Positions 38,878-48,050 of a DNA stretch of 64,000 nucleotides are shown here, one piece after another. Made by a program: the position numbers and the translations under genes. This DNA comes from Nocardia cyriacigeorgica (GTDB lineage Bacteria; Actinomycetota; Actinomycetes; Mycobacteriales; Mycobacteriaceae), in NCBI RefSeq assembly GCF_010858045.1, contig NZ_JAAGVC010000010.1, positions 1-64,000 on the forward strand, written 5' to 3'. The notes below the pieces were generated by a model. The model had not been told where the DNA came from. It did not search any database and saw only the letters and a list, made by a program, of their open reading frames with translations. Within the stretch, counting starts at the first letter, position 1; each line of letters opens with the position of its first letter.

Positions 38878-40023
38878 ATGACGAACTCCAACACCGACGT
38901 TCTGATCGTCGGAGCCGGACCGGCAGGGCTCACCGCGGCAGTCGTTCTCGAACAGCTCGGCCACCATGTGGTGATCGTCGACAGCCAGAGCGAAGGCGCG
39001 AACACCTCGCGCGCCGCCGTCGTACACCCGCGCACGCTCGAACTGCTCGAGCCCTACGGCGTGACATCCGCCCTCGTCGCCCGCGGCCTGCACACCCCGA
39101 CCTTCACCATCCGCGACCGCGATCAGCTGCTGATCGCCGTCCCGTTCAGCGACCTCCCCACCGCCTACCCGTACACCCTGATGATTTCCCAGGCCGATAC
39201 CGAAAAGTTCCTGCTGAAGCGGCTTTCCGAACTCGGCGGCACGGTGCTTCGGCCCGCCACCGTCACCGATATCGCCCAGGATGCCGACGGCGTCACCGCG
39301 ATCCTGGACGACGGCGAGCAGATCCGCGCCCGCTACCTGATCGGCGCCGACGGCATGCACAGCCTGGTGCGCGAACAGACGGGCATCGGTTTCGACGGCG
39401 GCACCTACGCCGAATCGTTCACCCTCGCCGACGTCCGCCTGTCCGGCGGCGTCCCGCGCGACGAGGTGATCCTGTACTTCTCCCCCGCCGGCCTGGTCGT
39501 CGTCGCACCGCTGCCCGACAACATGTTCCGCATCGTCGCCACCGTCGACGAAGCACCCCACGACCCCGATATCGCCTTCGTGCAGCGCCTGCTGGACGAA
39601 CGCGGCCCGCGAGCCCACCGCGCAGTGGTCGAGGAAGTGCTCTGGGGCTCCCGTTTCCGGGTCCACCACCGCATCGCCGATACCTTCCGGCACGGACGAA
39701 TCCTGCTGGCGGGCGACGCGGGGCATGTGCACTCACCGGCCGGCGGACAAGGCATGAACCTCGGTATCGAGGACGCGATCACCTCCGCCGAGGCGCTGTC
39801 GCAGGTGCTGGGCGGCGCCCCCGACGCCATCCTCGACGAACTCGCGGCCGGCCGCCGAAGCACGGCCGAAGCAGTGGTTTCCATCGCGAGCCGTCTCACC
39901 GACGTCGCCACCGTTTCCGCGAAGCTGCGCCCCTTCCGCAACGCGGCGATGCGCCTCGCGGGCAAACTCCCCGCCGTCCGCCACCGCCTGGCCTGGCAGC
40001 TGTCCGGCCTGAACCGCCGCTGA
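38878..40023 (+). CDS. FAD-dependent aromatic-type monooxygenase
   Basis: 381 aa from ATG 38878 after AGGAGG. Motifs of group A flavoprotein monooxygenases: dinucleotide fold LIVGAGPAGLTAAVVLEQLG (GxGxxG), DG-type motif LIGADGMHSLVREQ, and GD motif LLAGDAGHVHSPAGGQGMN. It would hydroxylate an aromatic or related compound using NAD(P)H and O2, or act on a xenobiotic. The divergent TetR suggests induction by the substrate. Confidence 0.92.
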   Translation: MTNSNTDVLIVGAGPAGLTAAVVLEQLGHHVVIVDSQSEGANTSRAAVVHPRTLELLEPYGVTSALVARGLHTPTFTIRDRDQLLIAVPFSDLPTAYPYTLMISQADTEKFLLKRLSELGGTVLRPATVTDIAQDADGVTAILDDGEQIRARYLIGADGMHSLVREQTGIGFDGGTYAESFTLADVRLSGGVPRDEVILYFSPAGLVVVAPLPDNMFRIVATVDEAPHDPDIAFVQRLLDERGPRAHRAVVEEVLWGSRFRVHHRIADTFRHGRILLAGDAGHVHSPAGGQGMNLGIEDAITSAEALSQVLGGAPDAILDELAAGRRSTAEAVVSIASRLTDVATVSAKLRPFRNAAMRLAGKLPAVRHRLAWQLSGLNRR

Positions 40024-40247
40024 CGACGTCACCGGAACCCGAGGGCGTCCGTCCCGGTCACGCTCCTGGCTGTCGGCGCATCGAGACGGGCGCACGAGTC
40101 ATCGAGACAGGCTCAGGAGGCAGATTCCGGTCTGCGCGGCACGGGACAACGGTATGCTCAACTCGGACCGAATCGCTTCGGGCCGTTCATGTTCCAGTGT
40201 TCTCTGGTCGTTTCTCATCGAGCTCTGCTCTACACCGGGAGGTTGTC

Positions 40248-40778
40248 GTGCGTGCTGGACGGTTGTGGTCGGCTGTCGCCGCTGGTGTGCTCACCGTGCT
40301 GGTCACCGGCACGGGACCGGCTGTCGGACAAGAGCAGTACGCGCAGGCGGGCCTCGATGCGCACAACAGATACCGGGCCAGGCACGGCTCGCCGCCCATG
40401 ACGCTGGTCCAGGATCTGGTCGGCAAGGCGGGGCAGTGCGCCGTGTACTACGTCGACAAGGGCCAGATAGACCACTCGTGTCCGTACAAGAGCGGTGCCG
40501 GGGAGAACCTCTACATGGCCTACGGTGGCACGGCGGACGGGGTTCAGCACGTCCGGACCGCTGTCCAGATGTGGTACGACGAGGTCAAGGATTATGACTA
40601 CGCGAAGCCGGGTTTCGCCATGAACACCGGCCATTTCACGCAGGTCGTGTGGAAGGCGAGCACCCGCCTCGGCATCGGGTTCGCCACCAAGAACAACAAG
40701 CACATCGTCGTCGCCCTCTACCTCGAGCCCGGCAACGTCTCCGGACAGTTCGAGCAGAACGTGCCGCGCCCGCGCTGA
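40248..40778 (+). CDS. secreted CAP (SCP/PR1) domain protein
   Basis: 176 aa from GTG 40248, preceded by GGGAGG; the longer frame from 40197 lacks a start signal. Signal peptide about 1-28 (LWSAVAAGVLTVLVTGTG). The CAP fold follows: LDAHNRYRARHGSPPMTLVQDL, GENLYMAYG, VQMWYDEVKDYDY and HFTQVVWKASTRLGIGFA, with conserved His/Glu of the CAP cavity. It resembles the eukaryote-like (GAPR-1/PR-1) branch in the spacing of GENLY and HFTQVVW more than the usual bacterial YkwD type. Extracellular; role unknown. Confidence 0.9.
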   Translation: MRAGRLWSAVAAGVLTVLVTGTGPAVGQEQYAQAGLDAHNRYRARHGSPPMTLVQDLVGKAGQCAVYYVDKGQIDHSCPYKSGAGENLYMAYGGTADGVQHVRTAVQMWYDEVKDYDYAKPGFAMNTGHFTQVVWKASTRLGIGFATKNNKHIVVALYLEPGNVSGQFEQNVPRPR

Positions 40779-40951
40779 GAGCTGCCGAGGCTGCCCGGGC
40801 TACGGCGCCGGATTTTCGATTCGCGACAGCGGATTTCGCTGCGGGGCAGAGAATCCCGATCGAGTGGTTGCGCGGCCTGGTCGCGGCCCACACTCGTCGA
40901 GCGCCCATCGACGCGCGCAGTCAGAGGCCGATCACAGCACCGGAGAACCGC

Positions 40952-42157
40952 ATGACCGAGTCCCTCATCCAACTGCCCACCGCGGGCGAACCAGTAATCG
41001 ACACCTTCGACCGGATGATCCGAACGGGGCCGATCGTGCCCTACGAACTGCCGGGCGGCGTTCGGGCGTGGATGGCGGTCAGCCATCAGGCGGTGACCGA
41101 GGTCCTGGCCGGTGACGGCACGGTGTTCAGCAAGAGCACGAAGAACTGCCCCGCGATGCACGACGGTACGGTTCCCGCCGACTGGCCGCTGCGGGTATTG
41201 ACCGACGCCGACCACCTGCTCAACAAGGACGGCGCCGACCATCTGCGGATGCGCCGGGCCATCGCCCGCGCCTTCACCCCGGCCCGGGTCGCTCAGCTCG
41301 AACCCCGAATCCGGCAGCTCACCAACGACCTGATCGACAACTTCGCCGACCAGCCGGAGGTCGACCTCGTCGACAGCTTCACGATGCCGTTGCCGGTCGG
41401 GGTGATCTGCGAACTGTTCGGCGTCCCCGCCGGCGATCGGCCGAAGTTCCGCGGCTGGACCGCCACCCTCATCTCGCACACCAGCACCGGCGAGCAGACC
41501 CAGGCGGCCATGCAGGAAATGGTGGGATACCTGACCGGGTTGATCGCGGACAAGCACAACGACCCGGGTGACGATCTCACCTCGGATCTGGTGCGGGCCC
41601 AACCCGAACACGGACTCGCCGACGCCGAGCTGGTGGAGATGCTGTGGATCATCATCGTCGCCGGACACGAGACCACGATGCATCTGCTCGGCAACGCGGT
41701 GGTGGCGCTGCACACCTTCCCCGAACAGCTCGCGGCGGCCCGCGCCGGTGATCGGTGGGCCGATGTGGTCGAGGAGACCCTGCGCTACCGGAACGCGGCG
41801 TGCGCCATGTTCAATCGCTATGCCCTGCACGATGTTCGGATCGCCGGGGTCGACATCCCCGCCGGTGCGATCGTCGGCTGGTACGCCGGTGTGGGCCGCG
41901 ATCGGCAGAAGTACCCGGACGCCGACGTCTTCGACATCGATCGCGACCACTCGGATCAGCTCGGCTTCGGGCGCGGCCCGCACTTCTGCCTCGGCGCCCA
42001 CCTGGCCAGGCTGGAGTCGCGCATCGCGCTGGCCACGTTGTTCGACCGGTTCCCGCAGCTGCGCCTGGCCTGCGCGCCGGCCGAGATCCCGTATGCGCCG
42101 CAGTTCATGACCAATGGTCCGCTCTGCGTTCCGGTTCAGCTCCGATCCGTTGACTGA
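40952..42157 (+). CDS. cytochrome P450 monooxygenase
   Basis: 401 aa from ATG 40952. I-helix AGHETTMHLL, K-helix E-x-x-R in VVEETLRYRN, and heme loop FGRGPHFCLGAHLARLE with the axial cysteine are all intact. The B-C region has HLRMRRAIARAFTP. By overall form it is a class I bacterial P450 (CYP105/107/109-like range). No ferredoxin gene adjoins, so partners are elsewhere. The AraC regulator 98 bases downstream on the same strand may control it. Confidence 0.93.
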   Translation: MTESLIQLPTAGEPVIDTFDRMIRTGPIVPYELPGGVRAWMAVSHQAVTEVLAGDGTVFSKSTKNCPAMHDGTVPADWPLRVLTDADHLLNKDGADHLRMRRAIARAFTPARVAQLEPRIRQLTNDLIDNFADQPEVDLVDSFTMPLPVGVICELFGVPAGDRPKFRGWTATLISHTSTGEQTQAAMQEMVGYLTGLIADKHNDPGDDLTSDLVRAQPEHGLADAELVEMLWIIIVAGHETTMHLLGNAVVALHTFPEQLAAARAGDRWADVVEETLRYRNAACAMFNRYALHDVRIAGVDIPAGAIVGWYAGVGRDRQKYPDADVFDIDRDHSDQLGFGRGPHFCLGAHLARLESRIALATLFDRFPQLRLACAPAEIPYAPQFMTNGPLCVPVQLRSVD

Positions 42158-42255
42158 GCGGGCGACGTCCCGCGGGCGGGGAGATGCGAGAATTTTGTCC
42201 GACCACCGCTGAGCGGACACGTGGAGATCATCATCAGAGCGACCGAGTTTCCGGC

Positions 42256-43248
42256 ATGCGGTATTCCGAGCTGACCGTGGCGAGCACGGCGGTGTGGACC
42301 GAGGTCACCGACCATTTCCTCACCGCCGAGCACCGGTACCGCGACCCGGCCAACTGGTGGGCGCGGATCACGGTGCAAGAAACCTCGGGCTACACCCTGC
42401 TGCGCGCACAACAGCGCGGCGACCATCTGATGAACCGCAGCCGCTCCCATATCCGGCGCGGCCCGGCCGATCACTGCTGGATCGTGTTCCCGGAGCAGGG
42501 TGAATACGTCATCCAGCAGCCCGAGCGGCTGGTCCGGGTGCCGCCGCGGCACGGCTTCGTCCTCGAGCTGGACCTGGCCTGCCGCGTCCTGTTACCCGTC
42601 TCGACGGCGTACGCGCTGCTGCTGCCACGCGCGCAACTCCAACAGCGGTTGTCCGCCTGCGGTGACTCCGGCACGGTGCTCGATATGTCGACCGCGCTCG
42701 GCCAGGTGGTGCTGAGCATGCTCAGCAGCACCCTCGCCGGTCGATCGAACCTGACGGCATTGGAATTCGACGCCGTCTGCGATCGGGTCACCGAGCTGCT
42801 CGGTCTGATGCTCGTCGGCGACGTCGGGCCGCAGCAGGCCAACGCGGCCGAAATGATCGATGCCATCCGCGCTTTCGTGCGAAAGAACCTCGGTTCCGGT
42901 GATGTCCGGCTGCCCGCTGTCGCCCATGCGCTCGGCTGGTCGCCGAGGCAACTGCGGTCGGTGCTGCATCACACCGGTATCACCTACCGGGATCTGCGGC
43001 GCACCGAAGCCCTGCGCGCGGCCCGTGATCTGCTGGCGCGTCCCGGGCCGCTGTCCATCGGCGAGGTCGCCGCGCGCTGCGGGTTCACCAGCGCCGGTTT
43101 CTCGACGGCGTTCAAATCCGAATACGGCGAAACGCCACGGAACTTTCGCCGGCGGCGGTTGTCCGAGCAACTCGCGATGCACCTCGGACCAGAAAAAGCC
43201 CCTCACCGAACAGGTGAGGGGCTTTATGGCGGTGGCGGAGGGATTTGA
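42256..43248 (+). CDS. AraC family transcriptional regulator (3' end runs into tRNA terminator)
   Basis: 330 aa from ATG 42256. N-terminal AraC-binding-like domain 1-175, C-terminal two-HTH domain with VRLPAVAHALGWSPRQLRSVLHHTGITYRDLRRTEALRAARDLL and SIGEVAARCGFTSAGFSTAFKSEYGETPRNFRRRR. The last 16 codons (from about 43195) lie within the terminator hairpin of the opposite-strand tRNA-Ser and in its 3' 19 bases, and give a Gly-rich tail (YGGGGG). A more upstream stop has probably been lost. Likely regulator of the P450 gene. Confidence 0.87.
   Translation: MRYSELTVASTAVWTEVTDHFLTAEHRYRDPANWWARITVQETSGYTLLRAQQRGDHLMNRSRSHIRRGPADHCWIVFPEQGEYVIQQPERLVRVPPRHGFVLELDLACRVLLPVSTAYALLLPRAQLQQRLSACGDSGTVLDMSTALGQVVLSMLSSTLAGRSNLTALEFDAVCDRVTELLGLMLVGDVGPQQANAAEMIDAIRAFVRKNLGSGDVRLPAVAHALGWSPRQLRSVLHHTGITYRDLRRTEALRAARDLLARPGPLSIGEVAARCGFTSAGFSTAFKSEYGETPRNFRRRRLSEQLAMHLGPEKAPHRTGEGLYGGGGGI
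43195..43225 (-). terminator. terminator of tRNA-Ser(CGA), inside the AraC 3' end
   Basis: Perfect 13-bp stem AAAGCCCCTCACC / GGTGAGGGGCTTT, followed on the minus strand by a T run (43190-43196 region). It lies 5 bases after the tRNA 3' end. Confidence 0.85.
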
Positions 43249-43317
43249 ACCCTCGGAGGGGGGTTACCCCTCACACGCTTTCGAGGCGTGCTCCTTAGGC
43301 CGCTCGGACACGCCACC
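43230..43317 (-). tRNA. tRNA-Ser (anticodon CGA)
   Basis: Acceptor GGTGGCG (43317-43311) pairs with CGCCACC (43237-43231). The anticodon loop CTCGAAA carries CGA (43283-43281), and the long class II variable arm and GTTCAAATC T-loop are present. It decodes UCG. CCA not encoded. Confidence 0.95.
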
Positions 43318-43371
43318 GCCGACTAGGCTACCGGATGCCTCGCGGATCGCTAAATCGGCAGGTCAGCAAGG

Positions 43372-43836
43372 TCAGCGTTGGGCGTGGAAGAACTCGTCGA
43401 GGAGGGCGGCGCATTCGGGTTCCAGGATGCCGCCACGTACTTCGGGGCGGTGGTTGAGGCGGCGGTCGCGGACCACGTCCCAGAGGGAGCCGACGGCGCC
43501 GGTTTTGGGTTCCCAGGCGCCGAAGACGAGGCGGCCGACACGGGCCAGCACCAGGGCACCCGCGCACATGGTGCATGGTTCGAGGGTGACGGCGAGGGTG
43601 GCGCCTTCCAGCCGCCAGCCGTCACCGTGCACGGCGGCGGCCCGGCGTAGGGCCAGGATCTCGGCGTGCGCGGTGGGGTCGCCGAGGGCTTCCCTGGCAT
43701 TGGCGGCGCGGGCCAGCTCGCGGCCGTCGGCGTCGAAGACGACCGCGCCGACCGGGACGTCTCGTGGGTCGGCGGCGCGGGCGGCCTCGATCGCGGCGCG
43801 GATCATGTCGGCCTCGGCGGGCCGGGCCACGCTCAT
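43372..43836 (-). CDS. tadA: tRNA adenosine(34) deaminase
   Basis: 154 aa cytidine-deaminase-fold enzyme. Zinc and catalytic motifs: DPTAHAEILALRRAA (H-A-E) and LEPCTMCAGALVLARVGRLVFG (P-C-x-x-C). It converts A34 to inosine in tRNA-Arg(ACG). N-terminal MIRAAIEAARAADPRDVPVGAVV is canonical. Two bases separate it from the upstream associated protein, so they form one operon. The order tadA / associated protein / divergent prephenate dehydrogenase also occurs in mycobacteria (Rv3752c-Rv3753c-Rv3754). Confidence 0.95.
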   Translation of the reverse strand: MSVARPAEADMIRAAIEAARAADPRDVPVGAVVFDADGRELARAANAREALGDPTAHAEILALRRAAAVHGDGWRLEGATLAVTLEPCTMCAGALVLARVGRLVFGAWEPKTGAVGSLWDVVRDRRLNHRPEVRGGILEPECAALLDEFFHAQR

Positions 43837-43837
43837 C

Positions 43838-44377
43838 TCAGCGCGGCAGTTTGTCCAGCACCGCCGACAGTTCGTTGGCGAAGCCGAGGCGCTGGGCGAT
43901 CATGCCGAGCTGCTCGTCGGGGTAGAGGTCGGTTTCGGCGAGGATGACGCTGAGCACCGGTTCGGGCAGGCCGAGGTCGGCCAGCACACCGAGATCGCCC
44001 TCCTCCCACGGTTCGACATCGTCCAATTCGTCCGGATCGATATCGGGGATCTCGACGTTCAGCGATTCGAGGACGTCGGCGGCGATGTCGTAGTCGATCG
44101 CGGCGGTGGCGTCCGAGACCAGCAGGCGGGTTCCGCTGGGGGCGGGGCGCACCACCACGAAGAATTCGTCGTCGACGTCGAGCAATCCGAACACCGCGCC
44201 CGAGCTGCGCAGTGCCTTGAGTTCGTCTTCGGCTGCGGCCAGGCTGGTGAGCGCGGCCGAGCTCAGCGGACTACACCGCCAGGTGCCGTCTTCACGGACA
44301 ACGGCTACCGCGAAACCTTCCACGTCGTCGAAATCGTCCGACGCCGCCCTGTTCCCGCCCGAGCGCTGTGCTGCCAT
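43838..44377 (-). CDS. TadA-associated conserved protein (Rv3753c-like)
   Basis: 179 aa, strongly acidic. GFAVAVVREDGTWRCSPLSSAALTSLAAAEDELKALRSSGAVFGLLDVDDEFFVVVRP opens a domain found in actinobacteria directly upstream of tadA and usually annotated tRNA adenosine deaminase-associated protein. The C-terminal half is helical (LGMIAQRLGFANELSAVLDKL). Function unproven; fixed neighbourhood suggests a partner or chaperone of TadA. Confidence 0.9.
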   Translation of the reverse strand: MAAQRSGGNRAASDDFDDVEGFAVAVVREDGTWRCSPLSSAALTSLAAAEDELKALRSSGAVFGLLDVDDEFFVVVRPAPSGTRLLVSDATAAIDYDIAADVLESLNVEIPDIDPDELDDVEPWEEGDLGVLADLGLPEPVLSVILAETDLYPDEQLGMIAQRLGFANELSAVLDKLPR

Positions 44378-44435
44378 GGGCGCAACGGTAGTCGGCTCGA
44401 GGTCAAATGTTGAAGTCGTATGCGAATCTGTTCCG

Positions 44436-45386
44436 GTGACTGGTGATCAGCAAGCCCCCGTCTGCGTTCTCGGGACCGGATTGATCGGCGGATCGCTGCT
44501 GCGCGCGGCGGTCGGCGCCGGATTCCGGGCGTGGGGATACAACCGGTCGGCGGCGGGCGCCGAGGCGGCGCGCGCGGACGGCTTCGACGTCATCGGCGAC
44601 CTGCCCGCGGTACTGCGCCGGGCGGCCGAGACCGATGCGCTGATCGTGGTCGCGGTGCCGATGCCAGCGGTCGACCAGATTCTGTCCGCTGTCTCCACCT
44701 TCGCCCCGGACTGTGCGGTGACCGATGTGGTGAGCGTGAAAGCGCCGGTCGCGGCGGCCGCGCGGCGACATGGGCTGGGTGCGCGGTTCGTCGGCGGGCA
44801 TCCGATGGCGGGGACCTCGCAGTCCGGCTGGGCGGCAACCGATCCGGCCCTTTTCCGAGGCGCTGCCTGGGCGGTCGGGGTCGACCCGGGCACCCATCCA
44901 CAGCCCTGGACGCGGGTGGTGCGGCTGGCGCTCGCGTGCGGGTCGGTGGTTGTCCCGGTCGTCGCCGAGGAGCACGACCGGGCGGTGGCCCGCATCTCGC
45001 ATCTGCCGCATGTCCTGGCCGAGGCCCTGGCGGTCGCGGGCGCGGGTGGCGGTGAGCTGGCACTCGGACTGGCCGCGGGCTCGTTCCGGGATGGCACCCG
45101 CGTCGCGGCCACCGCCCCCGACCTGGTGCGCGCGATCTGCGAGCCGAATGCGGCGGCCCTGCTCGAGGTGCTCGACGAAACCCTGACGGTGCTGAACGCG
45201 GCCCGCGACCGGCTCGAAGAGGACGGTTCACTCGCCGATCTCACCGAGGCAGGGCATGACGCGCGGCAACGGTACGAAACGACCGAACGCTGGGAGATCA
45301 CCGATATCAGGCCCGGCGATCAGGACTGGCTGGAGCGTCTGCGGGAGGCCGGGCAACGCGGGGGCGTCATCACCCGCCTCGACTGA
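44436..45386 (+). CDS. tyrA: prephenate dehydrogenase
   Basis: 316 aa from GTG 44436. N-terminal NAD-binding motif VCVLGTGLIGGSLLRAAVGAG. The catalytic region FVGGHPMAGTSQSGWAATDPALFRGAAW contains the conserved His of prephenate dehydrogenases, and EEHDRAVARISHLPHVLAEAL provides the second signature with the catalytic His. The last 40 residues have no ACT domain. It makes 4-hydroxyphenylpyruvate for tyrosine synthesis. Divergent from the tadA operon. Confidence 0.93.
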   Translation: MTGDQQAPVCVLGTGLIGGSLLRAAVGAGFRAWGYNRSAAGAEAARADGFDVIGDLPAVLRRAAETDALIVVAVPMPAVDQILSAVSTFAPDCAVTDVVSVKAPVAAAARRHGLGARFVGGHPMAGTSQSGWAATDPALFRGAAWAVGVDPGTHPQPWTRVVRLALACGSVVVPVVAEEHDRAVARISHLPHVLAEALAVAGAGGGELALGLAAGSFRDGTRVAATAPDLVRAICEPNAAALLEVLDETLTVLNAARDRLEEDGSLADLTEAGHDARQRYETTERWEITDIRPGDQDWLERLREAGQRGGVITRLD

Positions 45387-45431
45387 TCGGCGAGCCCGAC
45401 CCACCCGTCCGGCAGGCGCTCAGCCGGCTGT

Positions 45432-46043
45432 TCAGATGCGTTCGGCCAGGCCCGGGTAGTCGAGAAGGAAGCCGTCCTGGTCGACGGTGACGGTCGCGCT
45501 CGACACCGGGGAGAGCACGCTGATGCCGTCGCTGGCGCTGCTGTAGACGAGGCTGGCTTCCTGGACGGTGAGCTCGGGCAGGCGCACATAGACGACCGGG
45601 ACCTGCACATCTTCGACCGCGTGCTGGAGGCTGAAGCGGCGGATGGGCAGGGTGTTGAAGAACGGGCTGAGCACCACGTCCACATCGAGGGCGCCGCCGA
45701 AGGTGGAGCGGATGTGGGTGCCGGTGGCGTCGATCAGCCAGTAGTTCTCCTCATCGCGTGAGATGGAGGCGTGCCGCTCCCCCGCGGCCGTGGTGCTGCG
45801 CAGCGAGAGGCGTTTGGTGGCGCCGTTCTCGTCGGTGACCAGATCGTAGGAGGCGCTGAACGCCGGATGCTCGGCGCCTGCGCCGCCGATGATGCGGCCG
45901 GTGGCCCGGATGCGGTTGCCATTGACGGTCACGCGGACCGATTCCATCCGCGTCGCGTCGTGTGCGCGCCAGGTGAGGACCGCGGGCCACCGTGAGGGCG
46001 ACGGGCTCTCGTTGCCTGATGCTGCGTCGGTCGCGTGCGTCAC
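45432..46043 (-). CDS. putative glycolipid-binding domain protein (PA1994-like)
   Basis: 203 aa. The beta-rich Glycolipid_bind fold is recognisable: VLTWRAHDATRMESVRVTVNGNRIRATGRIIG, YWLIDATGTHIRSTFGGALDVDVVLSPFFNTLPIRRF and VVYVRLPELTVQEASLVYSS. PA1994 of Pseudomonas has this domain, with a lipid- or glycolipid-binding tunnel resembling LolA. No signal peptide is visible, so it is cytoplasmic here. Ends 45 bases from the convergent tyrA. Confidence 0.88.
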   Translation of the reverse strand: MTHATDAASGNESPSPSRWPAVLTWRAHDATRMESVRVTVNGNRIRATGRIIGGAGAEHPAFSASYDLVTDENGATKRLSLRSTTAAGERHASISRDEENYWLIDATGTHIRSTFGGALDVDVVLSPFFNTLPIRRFSLQHAVEDVQVPVVYVRLPELTVQEASLVYSSASDGISVLSPVSSATVTVDQDGFLLDYPGLAERI

Positions 46044-46079
46044 GTATCTACCGTAAGCGACAACGGCGTCATGGCCGCA

Positions 46080-48050
46080 TCACACCAGCGACTCGCGCCA
46101 CGCCGCGTGCAAACCCGCGAAACGGCCGTTGCCCGCGATCAGCTCCTGCGGTGTGCCGTCTTCCACGATGCGGCCCGCTTCCAGCACCAGCACCCGATCC
46201 GCGATGGCCACGGTGGACAGCCGGTGCGCGATGATGACCGCGGTCCGATCCCGCAGCACCGTCTCCAGGGCGTCCTGCACCAGGCGTTCGCTGGGAATGT
46301 CGAGGCTCGAGGTGGCCTCATCCAGCACGATCACCGCCGGGTCGGCGAGGAACACCCGGGCGAAGGCCACCAGCTGCCGTTGCCCGGCGGAGAGCCTGCC
46401 GCCGCGTTTGCGCACATCGGTGTCGAAACCCTCGGGCAGGGCCTGCACGAAGTCGTACAAACCGACCGCCCGCGCGGCCTCGTGCACCTCTGCGTCGGTG
46501 GCGTCGGGCCGTCCGAGCCGGATGTTGTCGGCGACCGAACCGGAGAACAGGTACGCCTCCTGGGTGACCATGACGACGTGCCGGCGCAGATCCGCGTCGC
46601 TGATCCGGCGCAGGTCGATACCGTCCAGGGTGACGACGCCGCCGGACGGATCGTAGAAGCGGGTCAGCAGCTTGGCCAGGGTGGATTTGCCCGCACCGGT
46701 GGGCCCGACGAGCGCCACCACCTGGCCGGCCGGGATATCGAGGGTCATCTCGGGTAAAACCGGGCCGCGCGGTTCCTGAGCTCCGGCCGCAGTGGCGGGG
46801 GTGCCCGGTTCGGCGGTGCTCGTTCCCGCGGCGGCGGCATCGGCCCCGGCGCGGACGCGGGCGGCGTAGTCGAACCACACGCGGTCCAATCGCATCCCAC
46901 CGGCGACCTTGCCGAGCGGAATCGGATCACTGGGCTCGGCTACCGCAGGCCGCTCCTCCAGCACACCCGAGATCTTCTCCAGCGCGGCCGCGGCCGATTG
47001 GTAGGAGTTGAACACCTGCGCCAGCTCGTCGAGCGGGCCATAGAAGTTCTTCAGGTACAGCAGGTATGCCGCCAGCACGCCGACGGCGAGGTGGCCGTCG
47101 ATCACCTGCCAGGCGCCGACGATGATCACGACGACGGTGGTGAGGTTGCCGAGCAGCCGGGTGAGTCCCGCGTATTCGCCCATGCCGCGCACCGCGGTGA
47201 CGTTGGCTTCGCGATACGCGCCGTCTTCGACGGCGAGCACCGATTCGTTGCGCTCTTCCCTGCGGAAGGCCTGCACCGCGCGCATCCCGCCCATCGACTC
47301 CACGAACTGCACCACGACCTTGGCGATGGCCCCGCGGGTGCGGCGGTATCCGGCGCGCTGCCTGCGCTGGGCCCAGCGGGTGACCAGGAACAGCGGCACG
47401 AAACCGGCGAAGACGACCGCGGCCAGCGTCAGGTCGAGGTAGACCAGCAGCACCGCGATGGTGAGGACCGACAGGATCGCGCTCAACGCTTCGTTCAGCG
47501 CGCCTTCCAGTAGTTCCTGGAGGGTTTCGATATCGCCGGTGAGGCGGGCGACGACCTTGCCGGAGGTGTATTTCTCGTGGAACTCGACGTCGAGTTGCTG
47601 CACATGGGCGAACGCGCGCACCCGCAGGTCGAACAGCACGTTCTGGCTGAGCCTGCCGGCGACGCGCACGAAGCAGAACGTGGTGAGCCCACCGATCAGG
47701 GCCGCGCCCAGGTAGCCGCCTGTGGCCCACAGCAGCGGCGTCCAATCGCCTGCTCGGCCCGCGCTGATGCCGCGGTCGAGCCCGTAGGCGACGAACAGTG
47801 GGCCGACCACCGTCGCGGCGTTGTCGACCACGATGATGGCGAGCGCCAGCGCGGCCAGCTTGCGGTACGGGCGTACCAGCTCGGCCAGCAGCCGCCGTGA
47901 GCGCGCCGCGAGCACGAGGTTTCCGGTCTCGGTGACCTCCTTGTCCTCGCTGGCGATACCCCGCCAATCGGCGATCTCTTCCGCGCGTTCGAGCACGGCG
48001 GCGCCGGAGCCGGATTCCCGCGTCGTCGCGGATCCGTCGGTGCTGCTCAT
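46080..48050 (-). CDS. ABC exporter half-transporter, catalytically complete subunit (pair 2)
   Basis: 656 aa: N-terminal acidic cytoplasmic segment (1-60), six TM helices, and an ATPase domain. Walker A GPTGAGKSTLAK, Q-loop VMVTQEAYLF, signature RLSAGQRQL, Walker B VIVLDEATSSLD and H-loop AHRLST are intact. An Ala/Gly/Thr/Pro-rich insert of about 35 residues interrupts the ATPase domain between the first strand (LDRVWFDYAARV) and the next (MTLDIPAGQVV). Its start overlaps the partner stop by 4 bases. Together they could represent the two halves of the fused Rv0194-type exporter. Cargo unknown. Confidence 0.9.
   Translation of the reverse strand: MSSTDGSATTRESGSGAAVLERAEEIADWRGIASEDKEVTETGNLVLAARSRRLLAELVRPYRKLAALALAIIVVDNAATVVGPLFVAYGLDRGISAGRAGDWTPLLWATGGYLGAALIGGLTTFCFVRVAGRLSQNVLFDLRVRAFAHVQQLDVEFHEKYTSGKVVARLTGDIETLQELLEGALNEALSAILSVLTIAVLLVYLDLTLAAVVFAGFVPLFLVTRWAQRRQRAGYRRTRGAIAKVVVQFVESMGGMRAVQAFRREERNESVLAVEDGAYREANVTAVRGMGEYAGLTRLLGNLTTVVVIIVGAWQVIDGHLAVGVLAAYLLYLKNFYGPLDELAQVFNSYQSAAAALEKISGVLEERPAVAEPSDPIPLGKVAGGMRLDRVWFDYAARVRAGADAAAAGTSTAEPGTPATAAGAQEPRGPVLPEMTLDIPAGQVVALVGPTGAGKSTLAKLLTRFYDPSGGVVTLDGIDLRRISDADLRRHVVMVTQEAYLFSGSVADNIRLGRPDATDAEVHEAARAVGLYDFVQALPEGFDTDVRKRGGRLSAGQRQLVAFARVFLADPAVIVLDEATSSLDIPSERLVQDALETVLRDRTAVIIAHRLSTVAIADRVLVLEAGRIVEDGTPQELIAGNGRFAGLHAAWRESLV

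Noticed and set aside
43230..43317. tRNA-Ser(CGA) as an integration (att) site
   Set aside because: No integrase, no direct repeat of the tRNA 3' end, and flanking genes are core genes.
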